Source: Acidimicrobiia bacterium
GTDB taxonomy: Bacteria; Actinomycetota; Acidimicrobiia; Acidimicrobiales; Ilumatobacteraceae
Assembly (NCBI GenBank): GCA_010025655.1
Contig: RGSV01000068.1
Span: 1 to 6,110, forward strand
Direction: 5' to 3'
Length of the DNA: 6,110 nt
The position numbers were made by a program, and so were the translations under genes. The notes under the pieces were generated by a model. It saw only the letters and a list, made by a program, of their open reading frames with translations. It made no database searches and was not told where the DNA came from. Positions 1 through 5,579 of this stretch are shown here, piece by piece (within the stretch, counting starts at the first letter, position 1; the number at the start of each line of letters is the position of its first letter).

Positions 1-128
1 GTAATTCGCATGAAGTGGGCGTCGGTGATGGCGTGCTCTCGCTGCAACTCGTAGCGCAGATCGTCGACGGTGATGAGGCGGTTGCCCGGGGCGGTCGGGC
101 TCATCGGCGGGGCATCGGTCATAGTCAT
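1..128 (-). CDS. N-terminal fragment of an unidentified protein (runs off left edge)
   Basis: Only the first 42 codons are inside the window; the frame is open to position 1. The translation begins MTMTDAPPMSPTAPGNRLIT and continues VDDLRYELQREHAITDAHF. A Pro/Thr-rich, probably disordered head of about 15 residues precedes a charged segment (residues 20-40) likely to be helical. The start at 128 is chosen because its transcript carries AGGAG ten bases upstream (plus-strand ctcct at 139-143); an in-frame ATG two codons later (122) and another at 104 are alternatives. There is no signal peptide. It lies on the same strand as, and 156 bases after, the carotenoid oxygenase, so it may be a distal member of that unit or independently transcribed. 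I do not recognise the family from this fragment; the helix-like ELQREHAITDAHF would suit a small SnoaL-like or similar enzyme, but that is a guess. Confidence 0.65.
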   Translation of the reverse strand, partial: MTMTDAPPMSPTAPGNRLITVDDLRYELQREHAITDAHFMRI

Positions 129-160
129 GGGTGTAGCACTCCTATGTGGGTTGTCAAGTC

Positions 161-176
161 GCCCGCAACGGCGGGC
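161..176 (-). terminator. Short GC hairpin, weak terminator candidate
   Basis: Positions 161-166 (gcccgc) and 171-176 (gcgggc) form a perfect six-base-pair stem with a four-base loop, in the gap between the end of the carotenoid oxygenase and the start of the next minus-strand gene. In the transcript it is followed by GACTTGAC rather than a U run, so it is not a canonical intrinsic terminator. High-GC bacteria do use U-poor hairpins, so a role in termination or processing is possible but unproven. Confidence 0.25.
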
Positions 177-284
177 TCACTCAGGTGTGTGCGCGAAGTG
201 CCGAAAGCGGTCACGCCGGCCAGCGAGGGCGGCGGGCGTCTAAGAGGGGCGGCCCGTACGCCGCTACCCGGCGGGGCGAGCCTC

Positions 285-1652
285 CTATTGACCGTCAGGA
301 ATCCAGTTGCCGTGGAAGCCATTCGGCACTCGCACTGGCAGGTGCACCACCGCAACCGGGTCGGCGTCGAGTGCTGCAGCGTCAAAGATCACGAGGTCAG
401 AGGTATCACTCACCGTGTCATGGCGCAATGCAATGACCCAGCCATCATCTTCATCCACGCCACCTGTACGTGCGACGAACACTGGCTCGCCGTAACCGAA
501 GCGCGGTTGGTCAGTGCGCGCCACCACTCGACCCGTCTGGTGATCGGTCTTTGTCAGCGTGTCTTGCGCAAAATCGACACCGATGCCAGCGGCGTATCCG
601 TAGCGATAGGGCAGGCCGACCAGGTCTTCACGAATCCGGGGGAATTCCTGCGGTCTGTCATCAATCGTGGTCTCGCGCACCGCGCCAGTCGAGACGTTCA
701 AGCGCCATCGCGTGAGCACGGGGTCTCCCTCACTCGGCCCGCGACGCTCACGGTCGAACATCTTCGGATGCCGAGCGGCGTCAAGCACGACCTCGTCACC
801 TTCGTCATAGGCATTCATCGGGTGGAAGATGTAGCACGGGTCAATTGACACCCACTTCACGTCGGCACTCGTGGCCTTCTCGTTGGTGCGCGGCAAGAAA
901 CCGATTCGTGCTTCATAATCGTGATCCCAGTAGTAGGGCAGGCTTGCTCCCTTCATCGCCGCATCAAGATTGAAGACGCATGGCAAGTCAAACACCAGTG
1001 CGTACTTCTCTGTGATTGCAAGATCGTGCAACATGGGTCCACCCTGTGTGTCGATATCAACCGTGCGACGCACACGACCATCGACGCCAACCACGAGATA
1101 CTGCACTTTGTTGCCCCAGCCCCACCAATAGGTCATTACGTGCAACTCGCCGGTGCGAGGGTCACGTTTCGGGTGGGCAGAAAATGCCATCGGCAAGGTG
1201 CCGTCAAGACTGGAGATTCGCACGGTATCGAGGTCGTACGACAGCTCGATCGGTGGTGAGCCACCTTCGACGATTGCGTAGGTACGACCGGCGTGACCAA
1301 TCACGCTCGTGTTGGCGGGAAACGACGGGTGATCAGCCGGCCAGTCAGATGGCGGCGGAGTTCCACCGAGCACATCACACACCTGCTTCGTGCGCACCCA
1401 GCGATTGCGGTACCACTCGGCTTTGCTGTCGCGTAGCCGTATGCCGTGCACCATGCCGTGGCCGGTGAACCAGTGGTACTTCTCTTCGTTGATGCGACCC
1501 ACGGGGTTCGGCCCATTGCGTAGGTAGCGACCTGTGAGTTCGGTGGGAATGCTCCCCGTCACACGAAGGTCAGTGACCGTAACTTCCTCGTGTACTGGCG
1601 CGAGGTTTCCGGCAAGAAACGGATTCGGCGAGTTTCGCTCGATGGTGGTCAC
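285..1652 (-). CDS. Carotenoid cleavage oxygenase (RPE65/lignostilbene dioxygenase family)
   Basis: This is a complete 455-residue member of the non-heme Fe(II) carotenoid oxygenase family, which splits a C=C double bond of carotenoids, apocarotenoids or stilbenes with O2 to give carbonyl products. The four iron-binding histidines are visible in their usual contexts: H160 (FSAHPKRDP), H209 (MLHDLAIT), H277 (IFHPMNAYD) and H447 (GFHGNW) close to the C-terminus. Second-shell glutamates are probably E129 (VEGG), E336 (EFPRI) and E389 (YGEP). The N-terminal family signature is present at residues 33-50 (GSIPTELTGRYLRNGPNP), followed by WFTGHGMVHG (61-70). Length is typical for bacterial members and there is no signal peptide, so it is probably cytoplasmic. 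The start is GTG at 1652, with GGAGG five bases upstream. It follows the Baeyer-Villiger monooxygenase and the 131-residue protein on the same strand. The family is certain; the substrate (carotenoid, apocarotenoid or lignostilbene type) cannot be read from the sequence. Confidence 0.95.
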   Translation of the reverse strand: MTTIERNSPNPFLAGNLAPVHEEVTVTDLRVTGSIPTELTGRYLRNGPNPVGRINEEKYHWFTGHGMVHGIRLRDSKAEWYRNRWVRTKQVCDVLGGTPPPSDWPADHPSFPANTSVIGHAGRTYAIVEGGSPPIELSYDLDTVRISSLDGTLPMAFSAHPKRDPRTGELHVMTYWWGWGNKVQYLVVGVDGRVRRTVDIDTQGGPMLHDLAITEKYALVFDLPCVFNLDAAMKGASLPYYWDHDYEARIGFLPRTNEKATSADVKWVSIDPCYIFHPMNAYDEGDEVVLDAARHPKMFDRERRGPSEGDPVLTRWRLNVSTGAVRETTIDDRPQEFPRIREDLVGLPYRYGYAAGIGVDFAQDTLTKTDHQTGRVVARTDQPRFGYGEPVFVARTGGVDEDDGWVIALRHDTVSDTSDLVIFDAAALDADPVAVVHLPVRVPNGFHGNWIPDGQ

Positions 1653-1657
1653 TGATG

Positions 1658-1662
1658 CCTCC
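1658..1662 (-). promoter_or_regulatory. Strong Shine-Dalgarno that fixes the GTG start of the carotenoid oxygenase
   Basis: On the minus strand GGAGG lies five bases before the GTG at 1652. It supports the non-ATG start and suggests efficient independent translation despite the 96-base gap to the preceding gene. Confidence 0.75.
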
Positions 1663-1748
1663 GCTCGTGAGTGCCCTGAGCGTACTAGACGATGTCAAGT
1701 GACTTCACGTGGGATGTACAAGCCGCGATCCGCGTCGTGCCTGCAAAG

Positions 1749-2144
1749 TTACGGCTTCGCGAGCAACGCTGCGGCGAGGGCCTGTGGTGAACCGTCGCAT
1801 CGTTCGATATCGGCGTTCGTCAACAGCACCACGAGGCTGCCTGCGTGTCGGCCAAGCACGATCGGGTAGTTGCCTGCGGCCGCAGCACGCACATCTTCGG
1901 GTGCGTCGTTGCGGTGATAGGTGACAAACGGCGCGGTCAACTCGAGTGCGCAGGCCTTCCACTCGGCACGCTGGCGAAATAGTCCGTGAGTCACGTCGCA
2001 GAGCGAGCAGTGTCGTGCACCGAAACGAGCACCAATCCAATACGACACTTCACCCCAGAGCGTTGCGTCGGCATCGTACACGCCGACGTATTCGGTAAAG
2101 CGACGAGCAATCGACGGGTCGACCGAAGACGAATCACTCGACAT
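1749..2144 (-). CDS. Conserved protein of unknown function with HCxxCDxxH motif
   Basis: The product is a 131-residue soluble protein without signal peptide or membrane segment. Residues 17-32 (TEYVGVYDADATLWGE) and 45-53 (HCSLCDVTH) resemble a family of small bacterial hypothetical proteins I recall with a 'GVYxADGxxxGE...GxxHCALCDITH' pattern and no assigned function. H45, C46, C49, D50 and H53 could bind a metal or form a CxxC redox pair; this is inference. The C-terminal half (residues 72-111) alternates beta-like strands (PFVTYHRND, NYPIVLGRH, SLVVLLTNADIE) in a compact alpha/beta pattern. GGAG six bases before the ATG at 2144 (plus-strand 2151-2154) supports the start. The gene begins 15 bases after the stop of the monooxygenase, so the two are probably co-transcribed. 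It differs from the DCC/DUF393 thiol-disulfide family, whose DxxCxxC motif sits at the N-terminus. It is real as a gene; its function is unknown. Confidence 0.8.
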   Translation of the reverse strand: MSSDSSSVDPSIARRFTEYVGVYDADATLWGEVSYWIGARFGARHCSLCDVTHGLFRQRAEWKACALELTAPFVTYHRNDAPEDVRAAAAGNYPIVLGRHAGSLVVLLTNADIERCDGSPQALAAALLAKP

Positions 2145-2159
2145 GGTGAACTCCGCTCT

Positions 2160-3788
2160 TCATCGCACGTGGAAGCCTTGGTAGTGATGCTGAGCCACGT
2201 CGGTGCACCGCTGCACGTATGCCGGAAACCCAGGTAGCGGCATAAAGACCCGCGGTTTGCCGTACATGTTGGCGCCGAGATACCACGAACTACACGACGT
2301 GTACAGCGTCATGCCAGCAATGGTGTTCACGTGTTGCACCCATTCGGCTTGTGCTGAGGGGTCGGCCTCGATCGTAGATGAGCTCTCGCGACGCAGGTGC
2401 GCGAGACAGTCAGTGATCCACTCAACATGATGCTGAATCGACACGATCATGTTCGTGAGCACCGACGGGCTTCCCGGGCCGGTGATCATGAAGAGGTTCG
2501 GAAATCCGTGCACCGCCAACCCGAGATAGTTGAGGGGGCCTTCCGACCACACGTCGCGCAGCCGTAGATTGTCGCGACCACGAATATCGATGTTGCTGAT
2601 GGCGCCGGTCATCGCGTCGAAGCCGGTGGCAAAGACGATCGCGTCGAACTCAAGTTCGGTGGCGTCACCCACGATGATGCCACGCCGTGTGAATCGCTCA
2701 ATCGGGGTTTCACGTAAGTCGATGAGCGAGACGTTCGATCGGTTGAATGTTTCGTAATAGTCGGTGTCGACGCAGAGTCGCTTGCAGCCGATGACCGAGT
2801 CTGGCGACAGGCGCCGCGCGATCTCGGGGTCACGCACCGTCTGGCGAATCTTGTCGCGCACGAAGTCGGCAATCAACCGATTCGACTCGGGGTTCGTGAG
2901 TGCATCATTGAAGGCACCCAAGAAGAGCAGACCGCCTTTTTGCCATCGGGCCTCGAGTGCAGCGCGTCGCTCGTCATCGCTCACTTCGCAGGCACCATGT
3001 GGCCCGGTTGGCGTGTCGCCGCCGAGAGCAGCACGGGTGAGGCTGTTCTTGCGGCGGAACTCGCCGTAGTTCGCCTTGATAGATGCCACGTAGTCGGGCG
3101 ATAGAGGTTGGTTGCGTGCCGGCACCGAATATGCGGGCGTGCGCTGCAACACGGTGAGATGTGCAGCCTGCGACGCGATCACTGGCACCGACTGGATTCC
3201 CGACGACCCGGTGCCGATGACGGCGACTCGCTGCCCGGTGAAGTCGACACCTTCGTGTGGCCAGTTGCCGGTGTGGTAGGTGCGGCCCGCGAAGAGACGG
3301 TCGTCGGTGAAGCGCGGAACATTCGCGGCCGAGAGACAACCCGTCGCGAGCACGACGAAGCGTGCCGTGGTGACAGTGGTGGCTGCGTCGCCGTCGACCC
3401 CCGAGGTGCTCGCGGTCGTCGCCACGTGCCACGACTCGCCTTGCCACGTGAGTGATGTGACGGTGGTGTCGAACGAAATGTCGCGGCGCAAATCGAATCG
3501 ATCGGCGACGTGCTCGGCGTAGCGCAGAATCTCGGGTTGGGTGGCGTACTTCTCTGACCACTCCCACTCTTGCTGCAGTTCTTCAGAGAATTGGTACGAA
3601 TACTCGAGGCTTGGTACGTCGCATCGGGCGCCGGGGTAGCGGTTCCAATACCAGGTGCCACCGACTCCACCGCCGCGTTCAAACACGTGCGCGCTGAAAC
3701 CCGCCGAGCGCGTTTTGTGCAACATGTACATGCCGGCAAAACCCGCGCCAACGATGGCCACATCGATCCGGTCGGGGGCGCGTCCCAT
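2160..3788 (-). CDS. Type I Baeyer-Villiger monooxygenase, phenylacetone monooxygenase-like
   Basis: This FAD- and NADPH-dependent enzyme inserts one oxygen atom next to a ketone carbonyl, giving an ester or lactone. From the chosen start it has 542 residues, the usual length. Visible in order: FAD-binding Rossmann motif GAGFAG (14-19); GGTWYWNRYPGARCD (43-57), the conserved flavin/active-site segment; the Baeyer-Villiger fingerprint FAGRTYHTGNWP (166-177); the NADPH Rossmann motif GTGSSG (192-197); CKRLCVDTDYY with the expected catalytic arginine at R337; ATGFDAMTG (387-395); GPGSPSVLTNM (437-447); and WYLGANMYGKPRVF (502-515). The C-terminal half follows Thermobifida fusca phenylacetone monooxygenase almost segment by segment. 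The frame is open up to 3956, but residues encoded upstream of 3788 are low-complexity antisense to the neighbouring plus-strand gene and precede the family N-terminus, so ATG 3788 (MGRAPDRIDVAIVGAG) is preferred. No clear Shine-Dalgarno precedes it. It is probably the first gene of the minus-strand unit. The substrate range is not predictable; closely related enzymes act on aryl ketones, cyclic ketones or steroids. Confidence 0.96.
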   Translation of the reverse strand: MGRAPDRIDVAIVGAGFAGMYMLHKTRSAGFSAHVFERGGGVGGTWYWNRYPGARCDVPSLEYSYQFSEELQQEWEWSEKYATQPEILRYAEHVADRFDLRRDISFDTTVTSLTWQGESWHVATTASTSGVDGDAATTVTTARFVVLATGCLSAANVPRFTDDRLFAGRTYHTGNWPHEGVDFTGQRVAVIGTGSSGIQSVPVIASQAAHLTVLQRTPAYSVPARNQPLSPDYVASIKANYGEFRRKNSLTRAALGGDTPTGPHGACEVSDDERRAALEARWQKGGLLFLGAFNDALTNPESNRLIADFVRDKIRQTVRDPEIARRLSPDSVIGCKRLCVDTDYYETFNRSNVSLIDLRETPIERFTRRGIIVGDATELEFDAIVFATGFDAMTGAISNIDIRGRDNLRLRDVWSEGPLNYLGLAVHGFPNLFMITGPGSPSVLTNMIVSIQHHVEWITDCLAHLRRESSSTIEADPSAQAEWVQHVNTIAGMTLYTSCSSWYLGANMYGKPRVFMPLPGFPAYVQRCTDVAQHHYQGFHVR

Positions 3789-3851
3789 GCGTCCATTGTT
3801 GCCGACGACGGCTACGGTGAGGCCATCGCAACTCCACGACTTATCGACCAC
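3789..3851. promoter_or_regulatory. Divergent promoter region between the monooxygenase and the 199-residue gene
   Basis: These 63 bases are all that separates two divergent start codons, so they must carry at least one promoter, or the promoters lie inside the opposite genes. Neither start has a convincing Shine-Dalgarno. On the minus strand AACAAT (3800-3795) sits six bases before the ATG, as a -10 element would for a leaderless transcript, but I find no good -35 at 16-18 bases. On the plus strand TACGGT (3813-3818) fits the loose actinobacterial TAnnnT -10 pattern, about 33 bases before the ATG. These are suggestions only; no regulator-binding inverted repeat stands out. Confidence 0.4.
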
Positions 3852-4451
3852 ATGCGCGGCGTGCGCTACGGCGAGGTGCTGCCGATTTATCTGCGCGATG
3901 ACGGCCTGCATGCCGAGGTGTACGGCACGCAGATGCTGAACGACTGCCCGCAACACTTGTGGGAAAAGCTCGATGCTGCAGCCATCGCAACCGAGATGGG
4001 CGCGGTGTTCGTCAAACTCAACGGGCCACGCAAATGGGTGCTCGACGGGCTTGGGGCAAAAGTTGCACCGGTTGAGCCGGTGTTACGTGAGTTTGGGGGA
4101 ATCATGTTCCGCCGTATCGCCACGATTCATCTCGGCGACAAACCGGGTGCTGGGCCATACAGCGAGAACAAGATCAACCGCGGGGCGGTGTTCTTTTTTG
4201 ATGCAGGTAGACCGGTGTATGAACTCGTCAACCCCGAGGGCAAGGCCTATGTGATGCAGGCATTGTGCATGGGTGTTGATTCTTCGATGAGTGAGGAGTC
4301 GCTGCCCTCGCTTGGCGAACGGCTCAAGATGCCGGCGGGTTGGTCGTATCGCACGCGCGTGCTGCAAGAAGAACTCGTGGTTGACACGACCACGTCGCTT
4401 GCCACTGTGCTACAGGACGAGTTCGAAAACTCGTACACGTTGCCGTACTAA
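3852..4451 (+). CDS. Conserved protein of unknown function (199 residues)
   Basis: From ATG 3852 the product is 199 residues, beginning MRGVRYGEVLPIYLRDDG. It is soluble-looking, with no signal peptide or membrane helix. Conspicuous segments are LNDCPQHLW (29-37), FVKLNGPRKWVLDG (53-66), FGGI (81-84), RGAVFFFDAGRPVYELVNPE (110-129), ERLKMPAGW (156-164) and the C-terminal VLQDEFENSYTLPY (186-199). This order (LNDCP..W, NGPR.W..D, FGGI, VYEL..PEG..Y.MQ, LG.RLK.P.GW, .QD...NSY) resembles a family of hypothetical proteins I recall, many of them exported in Proteobacteria, with no known enzymatic role; the comparison is from memory. The frame is open upstream to 3570, but that part is antisense to the monooxygenase coding region and does not look like a leader, and there is no ATG, GTG or TTG between 3792 and 3852. 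There is no ribosome-binding site near 3852, so the start is slightly uncertain and may be leaderless. It is divergent from the monooxygenase and convergent with the DUF2855 gene. Confidence 0.8.
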   Translation: MRGVRYGEVLPIYLRDDGLHAEVYGTQMLNDCPQHLWEKLDAAAIATEMGAVFVKLNGPRKWVLDGLGAKVAPVEPVLREFGGIMFRRIATIHLGDKPGAGPYSENKINRGAVFFFDAGRPVYELVNPEGKAYVMQALCMGVDSSMSEESLPSLGERLKMPAGWSYRTRVLQEELVVDTTTSLATVLQDEFENSYTLPY

Positions 4452-4528
4452 GCGGCAGCTGCTGCGGCAGCGCCGAGGGCACGACAACGGGGTCGGTGCC
4501 GGTAAGGCCGAGACGGATGCTTCGTCGC
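4452..4528. other. Convergent intergenic gap with short direct repeat
   Basis: This 77-base gap lies between two converging stop codons, where a bidirectional terminator would be expected. I see gcggcagc twice (4452-4459 and 4464-4471) and an eight-base palindrome gcagctgc (4455-4462), but no strong stem followed by a T run on either strand. Termination may be Rho-dependent or rely on a structure I cannot score by eye. Confidence 0.35.
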
Positions 4529-5578
4529 TTAACTGAACGAGATGATGTTGCCTTCGTTGGGCTGAGTGTCGCCACGCACGAGGGCGCCGTACAGCTCGCC
4601 AATTGCTGCGCTGCCGACTGAGCGTCGAATCTTCAGCCAGGAGTTGGTTGAGGCGACGAACACGTCCAATGCCTCGGTGATGCGTTGGTTAAGCACCTCG
4701 CGACCCAGCTCTTTTCCTCGTTTTGAAAGCTGCGACGGCGCAAAGAAGAACTGCGGCCGCGGGTCGGGCAGGGTCACCCCGTGACGAGGGGCATCCCAGT
4801 GTGTGGCACCGACGCTCGCGCAGTGTTTGATGTTTGCGCCAAGTGCTGCATACACCTGTGCCAGCATCTGCATGTTGCCCGACATGTCGACCACGACCGC
4901 GGGCCGTGAATCGAGCGCTGCAATCTGGTCGTACGACAACACCTGGTGATACTCGCCGAGTGAATCGGTGAAGGATGTGTTACGAGTCGACGTGAGCCCG
5001 ACTACGTTCACCTTGCTCGACGTGCGCAGACAATGCGCGAGGGCAATCGCTGTCTTGCTCGAGGCGCTGAGAACGACCACTTGTTCGGCGCCGAAGTGAT
5101 GGTGTTCACGCAAGAAATCTTCCAACAAAAACGAGGTGATGAAGAGACCTCGAAAGATGAGCAATGCGTCGTCGTGCGGGGTGGGTTGAGCGAGGTCAAA
5201 GTTGCGGTAGGCGGCGGCATGTTTCTCGCGCCACGGGGCAGCATCACTGAAGCCGCCAGCGGTCGATCGCGCCGCGACCACGTGATGGTCGGCGAGCGGG
5301 AAGAAACCGAAGTAGCGCCCACCGACTGCAACCTCGGGGTGGGCCGACTTGGTGACGACACCGAAACCCATCACTGGCAAGCGACCCCACGCAGGCTCGG
5401 TGGGGAAGAAGCCCCAGTAGTCGAGCATGTCGCCGCTCAGCGCATAGCTCACATTGTTCGATGTCAGAGCAGCGCGCTCGAGGGTGAGAAGCACTTCGCC
5501 AGAAGCAAGTGTCGTAGGCGCGGTCGTCGGCGCCCAGCGCGAGTTGCGAATATCGCGCCGTTCTATCTCGAAGTGCAC
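4529..5578 (-). CDS. DUF2855 family protein, probable divergent medium-chain dehydrogenase/reductase
   Basis: From GTG 5578 the product is 349 residues (MHFEIERRDIRNSRW...), the usual size for DUF2855 proteins. The N-terminal part is GroES-like: GEVLLTLERAALTSNNVSYA (27-46) and DMLDYWGFFP (50-59) parallel the 'GEVLVRV.A..LNP.D' region of quinone oxidoreductases, followed by VMGFGVV (69-75) and RYFGFFPLADH (88-98). A Rossmann-like half follows: VVVLSASSKTAIALAHCL (167-184), where SASSKTA stands in place of the usual glycine motif, VNVVGLTS (190-197), VVVDMSGN (228-235) and CASVGATHWDAP (253-264). No catalytic-zinc Cys/His pattern is apparent. An NAD(P)H-dependent oxidoreductase role is inference; the family has no established reaction. 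The frame stays open up to 5788, but that extension overlaps the upstream gene and is Arg/Ser/Cys-rich shadow sequence. GTG 5578 begins one base after the upstream stop, with AAGG about six bases before it, indicating translational coupling. ATG 5632 is the alternative. Confidence 0.88.
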   Translation of the reverse strand: MHFEIERRDIRNSRWAPTTAPTTLASGEVLLTLERAALTSNNVSYALSGDMLDYWGFFPTEPAWGRLPVMGFGVVTKSAHPEVAVGGRYFGFFPLADHHVVAARSTAGGFSDAAPWREKHAAAYRNFDLAQPTPHDDALLIFRGLFITSFLLEDFLREHHHFGAEQVVVLSASSKTAIALAHCLRTSSKVNVVGLTSTRNTSFTDSLGEYHQVLSYDQIAALDSRPAVVVDMSGNMQMLAQVYAALGANIKHCASVGATHWDAPRHGVTLPDPRPQFFFAPSQLSKRGKELGREVLNQRITEALDVFVASTNSWLKIRRSVGSAAIGELYGALVRGDTQPNEGNIISFS

Positions 5579-5579
5579 G

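Noticed and set aside
152..157. TTGACA on the minus strand (also at 1693-1698 before the carotenoid oxygenase), resembling -35 boxes
   Set aside because: Neither copy has a credible -10 at 16-18 bases: the first would place ACACCC there and the second GGCACT. In the first case transcription would also start at or past the preferred start codon. Not annotated as promoters.
229..264. gcggcg/cgccgc pair forming a long-loop hairpin downstream of the carotenoid oxygenase
   Set aside because: A six-base stem with a 24-base loop in very GC-rich sequence is expected by chance and has no accompanying U run.
15..848. 277-codon plus-strand open frame antisense to the carotenoid oxygenase
   Set aside because: The opposite strand encodes a complete, well-recognised enzyme across this stretch. 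The plus-strand translation has no family features and is a shadow of GC-rich coding sequence.
1724..1734. cgcg-atc-cgcg inverted repeat after the 131-residue gene, as a terminator
   Set aside because: The stem has only four base pairs with a three-base loop and no U run, and the following gene on the same strand is probably co-transcribed.
1749..2144. Assignment of the 131-residue protein to the DCC/DUF393 thiol-disulfide family because of YDAD and CxxC
   Set aside because: In that family the DxxCxxC motif follows the first strand directly. Here YDAD (residues 23-26) and HCSLC (45-49) are about 20 residues apart, so the resemblance is superficial.
2974..3567. Minus-strand 197-codon open frame in another frame of the monooxygenase
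   Set aside because: Its translation is strongly Arg/His-rich, typical of an out-of-frame reading of a high-GC gene, and it is wholly contained in a clear monooxygenase frame.
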